NCBI GenBank assembly: GCA_013813945.1
Contig: JACCQV010000800.1
Coordinates: forward strand, 1-7,116
Reading direction: 5' to 3'
Source of the DNA: Deltaproteobacteria bacterium
GTDB lineage: Bacteria; Myxococcota_A; Polyangia; Haliangiales; Haliangiaceae
Length of the DNA stretch: 7,116 bases
The notes beneath the pieces are model-generated. The model made no database searches. It worked only from the letters and a program-made list of their open reading frames with translations, and had not been told where the DNA came from. Below, piece by piece: positions 1 to 7,116 of this stretch; the stretch's first letter is position 1; the number at the start of each line of letters is the position of its first letter. Both the position numbers and the translations under genes were made by a program.

Positions 1-1
1 G

Positions 2-2056
2 CTCGCGGAGCGCGTGCTGCGCCACGATGGCCAGCTCCGCGTGCTGCATCTCGCGTTCGATCTCGCGGGCACCGCGCGCCTGCGGTTCGAGCAGCTGCTG
101 ACACGCGCGACGCCGCTGTCGCCCGAGGATCGCGTCGAGGTCGAGACCGTGATCGACGCCATCGGACCCAAGGCAGCGGCCTGGCTGCCCGCGAAGATCG
201 CGATCAAGGAGTCGATGGCGATCGCGCTCGCACGCCTGTGGATGGTGTCACCGGATCGCGCGGAGATCCTGCGTGCGACCGGGGCGCACCTGGCCACCGC
301 GACGGACGTGCTGCGCGTTGCAGTCGTGTTGATGGGCGGTGATGCCGGACTGGTCGTCGGCAAGGAGACGCCGAAGCGGCTGGGCTCACTGCCGCGCGGT
401 CTGCGCCGCGTCGTGCTCGAGGCGCTCGACAAGATCCCGGACGGTGCGCTCGCCGAGGAGATGCAGCGCCATCGCGGGCTGTGGAAGCGCGTCGGCGAGC
501 GGCTCCACCCGTTCGAACACGCGCGGCGCCTGCCAACCGCCGCGCTCGCGTTCGCGGTCGTGCGCGGCACGAAGGTCGCGAAGGTCTCGTTCGGTGACAT
601 CCTGCGGGCGCAGGCGGATCGCATGCCGCGCGTGCGAATCGCTGATGATCGCATCCTCGTCACGTCGTGGGGCGGCGCGATCGAAGATGGCCTGCGTGCG
701 GGCGACGCGCGGGGAATCATCGATCAGCTCGCGACACGTCCCGGCGAGCTGTTGCGGCGCGCGGATCACCTGATCCGGGTGACGCAGGCCAGGCAACCGG
801 AGGCGCTCGGCGCCATCCTCGAGAGGATCCAGCAGGCCACCAGCCGGGGAGCACCCGCCACGCTGCTGACGCTCGCCGGACACGTCGCGCAGCGCGGAAA
901 GCCGTGGTCGCGGCGCGTGTTCTTTCCGAAGAGTGCGGTGCTCAAGGCGTGGAGCATGCCGGATCATCGCGCATCACTGCGACCGGACGCGGTCAACTCG
1001 ATCGTGACCTCGGTGCAGGCCGAGCTCGTGCGACGGGCCGAGGCGCGGTCACGGTTCGCGCGTGCCGTGATCGATCGTGGGCTGCTCGATCTGCTCGTCC
1101 CGATCAGCGAGCGCAGCGCCACGAAGTCGAAGATTGCGTGGCCGCGTGGCAGCGAGATTCCGATCCCGCAGAGCGAGAGTCTCCGGCTGTTCCTGCACTG
1201 GGAGGATGCGCAGGGCACACGCGTGGATCTCGACCTGTCCGTCGCGCTGTTCGATGCGAGCTGGCGCCACGTGGGTACGTGCGACTTCACGCACCTCGTG
1301 GTCGGCGATCACGCGGCGACACACTCGGGCGATCTGACATCCGCACCACCCCCGCTCGGTGCGTCCGAGTTCGTGGATCTCCACCTCGATCGCGTCCGTG
1401 ACATGGGCGCGCGGTACGCGGTGATGGTCGTGTTCAGCTACAACTCGATCCCGTTCGACCGCCTGCCTCATGGGTTCGCTGGGCTGATGATCAGCCCCGC
1501 GACCGGAATGCACTTCGATCCACGCGCAGTGGCGCAGCGCTTCGATCTCTCGGGGCGCTCGGTGATCACCGTACCGCTGACGATCGATCTCGAGACGCGT
1601 CGGCTGCGCTGGCTCGATGTCCACATCGCGAGTCACGCCGAGCTGCACCAGGTGGGTGGGTATCGGGCGGCCCTCGCACACATCGGCAAGGACTTCGCGG
1701 ACCTCGCGAGCACGGCGGCGCGCCCGACCCTGTGGGACATCGCCTGCATCCATGCCGCCGCGCGCGCGAACCTGGTCTACGTCCGCGAACGCGACGGCGC
1801 GATCACGCAGTTCCGCCGCCGCGATGGCGAGACGACGGTCGGCCGCCTGACGCGCCTGCTCGCGGATCTCGATGATGACGGCAAACTGACGATGATCTCC
1901 GCCGCCAATGCACCGACCTGGTTCGCGCTGCTCGACGACACGCTCGCGCTCCCCGCCGGCAGCGAGGGGTACATCCTCGACGCGCGCCGGTCCGATCCTG
2001 CCGTGAAGCGACTCGCGGCCGCGGATCTCGTCGCGCAGCTGACCGTGAAGCCCTGA
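2..2056 (+). CDS. Large TerD-domain protein, 5'-truncated by the window edge
   Basis: The reading frame is open to the left edge. The first in-window candidate start is a GTG at 14, but the frame continues upstream without a stop, so the true N-terminus is probably missing. Residues are counted from that GTG (680 aa to the stop). Seen: a helical first half containing WKRVGERLHP (157-166), then RVFFPK (301-306), then a TerD-like beta-sandwich at about 388-495 with VDLDLS (404-409), a following Asp-rich strand, HSGD and an FVDLHLD strand. The C-terminal ~110 residues are a mixed extension. Known: TerD domains bind calcium and occur in tellurite/stress-resistance clusters. From memory, a family of long proteins carries this same order of helical region, RVFFPK motif and TerD domain, usually with another couple of hundred N-terminal residues. 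Its biochemical role is not established. No other ter genes are visible in the window. Family assignment is fairly secure; function is not. Confidence 0.8.
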   Translation, partial: LAERVLRHDGQLRVLHLAFDLAGTARLRFEQLLTRATPLSPEDRVEVETVIDAIGPKAAAWLPAKIAIKESMAIALARLWMVSPDRAEILRATGAHLATATDVLRVAVVLMGGDAGLVVGKETPKRLGSLPRGLRRVVLEALDKIPDGALAEEMQRHRGLWKRVGERLHPFEHARRLPTAALAFAVVRGTKVAKVSFGDILRAQADRMPRVRIADDRILVTSWGGAIEDGLRAGDARGIIDQLATRPGELLRRADHLIRVTQARQPEALGAILERIQQATSRGAPATLLTLAGHVAQRGKPWSRRVFFPKSAVLKAWSMPDHRASLRPDAVNSIVTSVQAELVRRAEARSRFARAVIDRGLLDLLVPISERSATKSKIAWPRGSEIPIPQSESLRLFLHWEDAQGTRVDLDLSVALFDASWRHVGTCDFTHLVVGDHAATHSGDLTSAPPPLGASEFVDLHLDRVRDMGARYAVMVVFSYNSIPFDRLPHGFAGLMISPATGMHFDPRAVAQRFDLSGRSVITVPLTIDLETRRLRWLDVHIASHAELHQVGGYRAALAHIGKDFADLASTAARPTLWDIACIHAAARANLVYVRERDGAITQFRRRDGETTVGRLTRLLADLDDDGKLTMISAANAPTWFALLDDTLALPAGSEGYILDARRSDPAVKRLAAADLVAQLTVKP

Positions 2057-2078
2057 CGGCGGTCGATCGCACCGTCAG
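2053..2078 (+). terminator. Stop-overlapping hairpin, possible terminator of the TerD-family gene
   Basis: A perfect 7-bp inverted repeat (CTGACGG at 2053-2059 and CCGTCAG at 2072-2078, 12-nt loop) includes the TGA stop codon. The sequence after it is TCTCGTGG rather than a T-run, so it is not a classical intrinsic terminator. It might terminate weakly, protect the mRNA 3' end, or be chance in GC-rich DNA. Confidence 0.35.
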
Positions 2079-2207
2079 TCTCGTGGCGACTCGCTCTTCC
2101 GTGGCGGATCCGGTTGCCACCAGGTGCACACGATCGTGAGCGGGCCGTTCGATCCAGCGCGATGATCGCGTGGCACAGCCCGTGCTGTTGCTCCACTCGG
2201 ACCTCGC

Positions 2208-2213
2208 GGGGAG
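2208..2213 (+). promoter_or_regulatory. Shine-Dalgarno site that decides the lipoprotein start
   Basis: GGGGAG ends 7 nt before the ATG at 2221. The same frame could start at a GTG at 2170, but the ATG has this clear ribosome site. It also gives a short basic N-terminus followed by a hydrophobic stretch and a lipobox-like site, so 2221 is preferred. Confidence 0.6.
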
Positions 2214-2220
2214 CAACACC

Positions 2221-3201
2221 ATGCGTCATCTACTCACCACGACCACACGCCATCATCAGCTCCTGGCCGTTCTCTCCGCCACCGCCCTGTTCGCAGGCTG
2301 CGTCGGAACCGAGGTCGACGAAGAAGATGACGAGGTCGAGGTCCTCGGAAAAAGCGACGGAGCGAGCTCCGGCTTCCTCGGCAACTACGCCGTCACGTCC
2401 CCGTTTCGGCTCAACGACATCGCGGTCGTGCCGGCGCTCGGTCCGGCCCTGGTCCACCTCCGCAGCGCGCGACAGAATCCCGGCGAAGCCGTGGTCAGGG
2501 CGATCGAATCGCAGGACCTGGGCTTGCTGTCGACGGCGATCCGGAACCTTCCCACCAGCTATCGCACCGCGATCGTCGATCGCCTGAACCCGATCCTGTT
2601 CCCGGTGAAAGATCAGATCGCTGACCTCGCCGGCCAGCTCGAGCAGCTCGTCGTCGGCTTCGAGATCCACAGCGACCTGCTCATCTACGAGCGCAGTCGG
2701 ATCCTCGGCATCACGAAGGAGCGGCACAGCCTCGACAGCATCGTGTTCAGCCTCAACGGTCGCTCGATCGCGGTCGACATCCAGGGTGTCGCCGAGGAAG
2801 GCCATGGACGCATCTCGTCGAAGGGCGAGGCGAGCCTGGATGATGTGGACTTCGATCTTTCCCTGGGGCGGCTCTTGCTCGACGCAGCAGGTCCGTACGT
2901 GTTCCCGCGGTTCGGAACGACCGACCTACACAGCACCCTGACCAAGCTCATCGACTGCGACCGGATCGGTGCCGAGATCGCACAGGTCATCAGCTTCGTC
3001 GACGCGGCTGGCCGGTGCCGGGAAGCGCTCGCGTCCCTCAATGAGAAGGTCCAGACAGGCCTCGTGCTGGAGATCGCGGTGCGCAACGGCCGCGGGACGA
3101 TCCAGAACGGCACGCTCTCCAACGGCTCGTGGAACTGGACCCTCAAGCTCGGCAGCGTCGAGCTCGAGCTTCCGCTGCGGTTCGAGGCTCGGCGTCAGTA
3201 G
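2221..3201 (+). CDS. Predicted lipoprotein of unrecognised family with acidic linker and GKSDG motif
   Basis: This 326-residue protein starts with a lipoprotein-type signal: basic and polar residues 1-13, a hydrophobic core at about 14-25, and FAGC with Cys27 as the likely lipidated residue. Phe at -3 is tolerated but not ideal. Val at +2 gives no inner-membrane retention signal, so an outer-membrane location is inferred. A very acidic linker (about 31-40) is followed by GKSDG (43-47). The rest is a helical section to about residue 150, then a strand-rich section with two cysteines (C246, C266) that could form a disulfide in the periplasm or outside the cell. The C-terminus has alternating polar/hydrophobic strands (NGRGTIQNGTLSNG, LELPLRFEA) typical of a beta domain. 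I recognise no catalytic motif or named family. It lies 164 bp after the TerD-family gene and 173 bp before the MYXO-CTERM gene, probably as a separate transcription unit. Confidence 0.75.
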   Translation: MRHLLTTTTRHHQLLAVLSATALFAGCVGTEVDEEDDEVEVLGKSDGASSGFLGNYAVTSPFRLNDIAVVPALGPALVHLRSARQNPGEAVVRAIESQDLGLLSTAIRNLPTSYRTAIVDRLNPILFPVKDQIADLAGQLEQLVVGFEIHSDLLIYERSRILGITKERHSLDSIVFSLNGRSIAVDIQGVAEEGHGRISSKGEASLDDVDFDLSLGRLLLDAAGPYVFPRFGTTDLHSTLTKLIDCDRIGAEIAQVISFVDAAGRCREALASLNEKVQTGLVLEIAVRNGRGTIQNGTLSNGSWNWTLKLGSVELELPLRFEARRQ

Positions 3202-3289
3202 CTGTCCTCTCATCCTCTCCGGTTCCCGGCTAGCATCCGCGCCGGCACACCGATTGGCGCGCAGCGTCAACTCGCCGATGGCTGCTCGA

Positions 3290-3315
3290 GTGGCCACCGC
3301 TAGCCTGGTGGCCAC
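3290..3315. promoter_or_regulatory. Strong dyad made of two GTGGCCAC palindromes
   Basis: GTGGCCACC (3290-3298) and GGTGGCCAC (3307-3315) form a perfect 9-bp inverted repeat with an 8-nt loop. Each arm itself contains the 8-bp palindrome GTGGCCAC, and the two copies start 18 bp apart. It lies 89 nt after the lipoprotein stop and 59 nt before the next ATG. It could be a terminator hairpin (but no T-run follows), a paired operator, or a structured 5' leader. The sequence does not decide between these. Confidence 0.4.
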
Positions 3316-3357
3316 GCACGGCTCCATGATCTCGCGGACATGGGTTGGATCGGTCGT

Positions 3358-3375
3358 TGCTCACAAGAGTGAGCA
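3358..3375 (+). promoter_or_regulatory. Hairpin enclosing the ribosome-binding region, ending at the start codon
   Basis: TGCTCAC (3358-3364), loop AAGA (3365-3368), GTGAGCA (3369-3375): a perfect 7-bp stem with a 4-nt loop whose last base is the A of the ATG at 3375. The only purine-rich stretch that could serve as a ribosome-binding site (AAGAGTGAG) is inside the loop and 3' arm. If formed in the mRNA it would hide the initiation region of the MYXO-CTERM gene. Confidence 0.45.
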
Positions 3376-4619
3376 TGTCGAGACTCACCGCCACCGTCCT
3401 CGCCGCGACACTCCTGTCGCTCGCACCCGCGAAGGCTGAAGCCTTCGACTGGAACGGCAAGACCTCGCTCGCGGAGTTCGACTTCGGCAACTTCGAAACC
3501 GATTCCGGGCATCCGCTCGCGACGTTCCGGGCCTTCGCGATTGCGCATGCTGCACCCGGCGCATACGCATTTCTGGCGCGCGTCCTCGGCCCCGGGTTCG
3601 AGGACGATGAGAGCGTCCCCCTGCAAGCGGTGATCTACGGGAGCTGGCTGAACGAGATCAACACGAATCTCGATGGCGACGGGTTCTCGATGAGGGTGTT
3701 GGCGCAGCTGCTCGCCGCGAGATACAGCGCCTACCTCGATGGCCGCACGCACTCGGAGGACTACACCGCGGCCACCGGCTACAGCTCGTCCAACTATACC
3801 CACAGCATGATGGTGACCTCGACCACGAGGTCGATCAGCCAGAACGAGATCTTCGATCGGATCCAGCAGTACATTCATTCGTCGACCACGGACGCCATCC
3901 TCGAGCTGATCATCGCGACGAAGGCCAAGGAGCAAGGAACCCTGTCCGCTAGCGAGATCGCTCGTCATCGGACCGCCGGCCTGCACTCGATCGGCAGTGT
4001 GTTTCACATCATCGAGGACTCGTCCGTCACGTGTTCTGCGGGCGCGAGAGCAAAGGTGTCGTGCATCCCGGGCGACGGTCACGTCGTCACTGGCAACACC
4101 AGCGCAGGCACTCGCGTGGTGACGCTGTCCGACAACAACTTTTACGAGCGAGTCGACGAGCACGGCGACCACCCGCACGAAGCGCTCGACGCTCTCTACC
4201 GCCCCGAGAACATCTCGTCGGTCTACGGCGACCGTGATCCCGCACTGACCACCTCGCGCTACCTCGTCGACATCGTGAGAAGCGTGTCCGAGGCGCTTGA
4301 TCAGACGCGCAGCATGCCGCTGGTCGTCAACGGCGCGCTCAACCCCCAGTTCATGCAAGTGGCGGCCGCCACGGCCTCGAGCGCCGCCGGAACGATCTCC
4401 AGCAACGTTGTCGATTCGCGGTACGCCAAGCAGGGCGAGCGGAAGGCGATGCCGGCGTGCACCGTGGGCTGCGATGGCAAGGCCGATGGCGAAGACATCG
4501 CCGTAGAAGAGGAAGCGGAGGTCGAGGGCGGTTGCTCGACAACCCAGCCGGTCGGCCTCGCCCTCCTCACCCTGCTCGGCCTGGCGCTCATCCCGGCGCG
4601 CCGCCGCCGCAAGGTCTGA
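3375..4619 (+). CDS. Secreted MYXO-CTERM-anchored protein, possible PLC/nuclease-like metal-binding fold
   Basis: The ATG at 3375 gives a 414-residue protein with a clean signal peptide (hydrophobic 4-17, cleavage after AEA at 21-23). In-frame TTG 3345 and GTG 3369 are alternatives, and an in-frame stop at 3327 limits extension. The C-terminus reads Cys387-Ser, a Leu-rich helix and four arginines: a MYXO-CTERM tail, known to be processed by myxosortase and to place proteins at the myxobacterial cell surface. Before it lie C362, C366, DGKADG (367-372) and an acidic linker. The core has H46, H58, a DxDG-like acidic loop (96-103), H204, H211 and D215 in a GLHSIGSVFHIIEDS helix, H236, and a DEHGDHPHE cluster (H263, H266, H268). 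The H-x6-H-x3-D helix resembles zinc phospholipase C / S1-P1 nuclease proteins, which is a tentative inference; the family's full Prosite signature is not present. It converges on the diguanylate cyclase gene with 5 bp between stops. Confidence 0.8.
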   Translation: MSRLTATVLAATLLSLAPAKAEAFDWNGKTSLAEFDFGNFETDSGHPLATFRAFAIAHAAPGAYAFLARVLGPGFEDDESVPLQAVIYGSWLNEINTNLDGDGFSMRVLAQLLAARYSAYLDGRTHSEDYTAATGYSSSNYTHSMMVTSTTRSISQNEIFDRIQQYIHSSTTDAILELIIATKAKEQGTLSASEIARHRTAGLHSIGSVFHIIEDSSVTCSAGARAKVSCIPGDGHVVTGNTSAGTRVVTLSDNNFYERVDEHGDHPHEALDALYRPENISSVYGDRDPALTTSRYLVDIVRSVSEALDQTRSMPLVVNGALNPQFMQVAAATASSAAGTISSNVVDSRYAKQGERKAMPACTVGCDGKADGEDIAVEEEAEVEGGCSTTQPVGLALLTLLGLALIPARRRRKV

Positions 4620-4624
4620 GCTCC

Positions 4625-6073
4625 CTAGTCGCAGAGCTCTCCGCGAAGCCCTGACACCGAGATCACGCAGGATGGCGCCGCCCGCGCGATGACCACCACC
4701 GGCTGCTCGCGGGCTGCAGGCGTGTGGAATGCGACCTGGTTCTTGCCTGCGTGCTTCGCGCGATACATCGCTCGGTCCGCCAGCGACAGCAACTCGTCGG
4801 GCTCTCGACCGTGCTCCGGGAACATGCTGACGCCGATGCTGCTGGACAGGTGCGTCTGGATGCCATTCACGAGATAGGGCTTGCTCAGCTCGCCGAGCAG
4901 GCGCTTGGCGACCTTCGTGACGTCCGCTGCCGCCCTGATCCTCTCGAGCACGACGGTGAACTCATCGCCACCCAGGCGTGCTGCCGTGTCGACGGTGCGC
5001 AACGCTCCCTGGATCCGCCGGGCTGCCTCGCGGAGGACGAGGTCCCCCGCCTCATGGCCGAGCGTGTCATTGACGCGCTTGAACCCATCGAGATCCAGGA
5101 ACAGCATCGCAACACCGTCACCGGCGCGGTCGGCACGTGCCAGCGCTTGTCGGATCCGGTCCCCGAGCAAGTACCGGTTCGGCAGGCCGGTGAGGGTGTC
5201 GAAGTGCGCGAGCTTCAGAATGATCTCGTCAGCGCGGCGCCGCTCGGCTTCCCCCGCGTCGACGGAGCGCGCGGTCACGAACGTCAGCGCCAGACCCATC
5301 ACGGTCATGGCGCCGACGAACAAGGCGACGCCGAAGGAAGCCCCGAACATGCCCGCAAGCTCGCCTTGGAGGCGCAGCCACCCGAGGACCGGCGGCCCGA
5401 ACACCAGCGTCGGGATCATCCGGCGAAACACCCGGCCGCCCGCGGTGCGACGAGTCAGCGCTTCCATCATGCCGGTGCCCGATGTGTGGCACACCGCCGC
5501 GATCGAGATCAGCACGAACAGCACGGCCGTATGCAGGGCCATCGGAATGAACGCGGCGACCTGGACGAGTGAGGTGACGCTGTACGCGTACCCCAGCAGT
5601 GCCGTGGCAGAGGTCAACATCGCGGCGGCGGCAGCGAGCACGGTGATCGTCGAGCGCCTCGCGCCGAGCGAACCGATCATCAGTCCGACCAGCATGAAGT
5701 TGACGGCCGTGTTCGGGGCCATCCGGTTCGCTGGCCCCCCCCACTGGTCGAGTCGCGAGCCGAACAACGCCCGATCGAACGGGAGGTCCCAGCCAAAGAC
5801 GTAGCCGCCGAGGCGGACCAGTCCGAACGTCGCCACGACCATCGCGAGAAATAACGTCAGCAGGCTTCGCGGTCCTGTCGCACCGCGTCGCCAGACGAGC
5901 AACGCGACAGCGGAGAGGATGAAACACACAGCCGTGAGCGGGTTCATGGCGGTGAGGCCAGGAACCAGCGACGTCAGTGTTTCGCTGCCGATGCCCCAGC
6001 CCACGAGCACCACGATCGCCACGGCGATCGCGAGCACTGCACTTCCGACCCCGACCTTCTGCGCCCTGTCCAT
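4625..6073 (-). CDS. Membrane-bound GGDEF diguanylate cyclase
   Basis: This 482-residue protein would make cyclic di-GMP from two GTP. The N-terminal half has about eight membrane segments (roughly 9-28, 44-62, 70-90, 121-138, 143-161, 173-195, 219-235, 245-267). Its MNPLTAVCF and MAPNTAVNF repeats are common in bacterial membrane sensor kinases and cyclases. A charged helix (268-290) leads to a complete GGDEF domain: FDTLTGLPNR (291-300), FLDLDGFKRVND (325-336) with metal ligand D327 and guanine contact N335, D344, and GGDEF at 368-372. The product-inhibition I-site RxxD (R359, D362) sits five residues before GGDEF, so both catalysis and feedback look intact. There is no EAL or HD-GYP domain. 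About 27 unassigned residues follow the domain. The ATG at 6073 is bounded by an in-frame stop just upstream; no good Shine-Dalgarno site is seen. The input signal is unknown. It is divergent from gltB and convergent with the MYXO-CTERM gene, so it is probably monocistronic. Confidence 0.93.
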   Translation of the reverse strand: MDRAQKVGVGSAVLAIAVAIVVLVGWGIGSETLTSLVPGLTAMNPLTAVCFILSAVALLVWRRGATGPRSLLTLFLAMVVATFGLVRLGGYVFGWDLPFDRALFGSRLDQWGGPANRMAPNTAVNFMLVGLMIGSLGARRSTITVLAAAAAMLTSATALLGYAYSVTSLVQVAAFIPMALHTAVLFVLISIAAVCHTSGTGMMEALTRRTAGGRVFRRMIPTLVFGPPVLGWLRLQGELAGMFGASFGVALFVGAMTVMGLALTFVTARSVDAGEAERRRADEIILKLAHFDTLTGLPNRYLLGDRIRQALARADRAGDGVAMLFLDLDGFKRVNDTLGHEAGDLVLREAARRIQGALRTVDTAARLGGDEFTVVLERIRAAADVTKVAKRLLGELSKPYLVNGIQTHLSSSIGVSMFPEHGREPDELLSLADRAMYRAKHAGKNQVAFHTPAAREQPVVVIARAAPSCVISVSGLRGELCD

Positions 6074-6163
6074 CGACTATGGGTCGGCCGCGATCCAGAA
6101 AGATGTACGGTGATCCCGCCGCGCCCCGCCGTGGCGCCCCCTGACGCGATGCGTTAGTCTTCG

Positions 6164-7116
<953 letters not shown>

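Noticed and set aside
2158..2170. CGCGAT-G-ATCGCG dyad 50 bp before the lipoprotein start
   Set aside because: GATCGCG-type strings are very frequent throughout this window, including inside genes, so a short dyad of this composition is not convincing as an operator.
3231..3236. TAGCAT as a -10 promoter element upstream of the MYXO-CTERM gene
   Set aside because: No -35-like sequence at suitable spacing is visible, and a single degenerate hexamer is insufficient evidence.
3300..4358. A 352-codon open frame on the minus strand opposite the MYXO-CTERM gene
   Set aside because: It is antisense to a gene with a clear signal peptide and sorting tail. Its translation is rich in Arg/Val/Asp with no recognisable motif, as expected for a GC-rich shadow frame.
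4618..4639. GAGCTC repeated at 4618-4623 and 4634-4639, a possible bidirectional terminator between the convergent genes
   Set aside because: The stem is only 6 bp with a 10-nt loop, has no T-run on either side, and GAGCTC is a common self-complementary hexamer in this composition.
4724..5804. Long plus-strand frames across the diguanylate cyclase gene
   Set aside because: The minus strand carries a complete GGDEF domain and membrane segments; the plus-strand translations have no family features.
6121..6140. Direct repeat GCGCCCC (6121-6127 and 6134-6140) in the cyclase/gltB divergent region
   Set aside because: Seven bases of pure G/C in GC-rich intergenic DNA; likely chance.

Overview
The window is high-GC DNA with tightly packed, bacterial-style genes. 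It most likely comes from a myxobacterium-type member of the Myxococcota. The strongest clue is the C-terminus of the third gene: a Cys-Ser pair, a leucine-rich membrane helix and a run of arginines, which is the shape of a MYXO-CTERM sorting tail, a signal largely confined to that phylum. The exact lineage cannot be read from the sequence.

Layout. (1) Positions 1-2056, plus strand: the 3' part of a large TerD-domain protein whose N-terminus lies off the left edge. A hairpin overlapping its stop codon may act as a terminator. (2) 2221-3201, plus: a lipoprotein of unrecognised family. (3) 3375-4619, plus: a secreted, MYXO-CTERM-anchored protein with a His/Asp pattern that faintly resembles zinc phospholipase C / S1-P1 nuclease proteins. 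Its start codon sits at the foot of a perfect hairpin, and a second strong dyad lies further upstream. (4) 4625-6073, minus: a complete membrane-bound GGDEF diguanylate cyclase, convergent with gene 3. (5) 6164-7116, plus: the 5' end of gltB (glutamate synthase large subunit), divergent from the cyclase and cut off by the right edge.

How the genes relate. The flanking genes (TerD family, diguanylate cyclase, gltB) look like independent transcription units. The two central genes are the most interesting part. Both encode predicted surface-anchored proteins, and they share a GK[S/A]DG motif. In each, the motif is separated from the putative anchor cysteine by a short acidic linker, in mirror-image order: N-terminal in the lipoprotein and C-terminal in the MYXO-CTERM protein. 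The shared module suggests a common anchoring or export theme, but no joint function can be shown from the sequence alone. I see no RNA genes, CRISPR array, insertion sequence or phage element. No intergenic gap exceeds 300 bases; the longest are 164 bp (2057-2220) and 173 bp (3202-3374).
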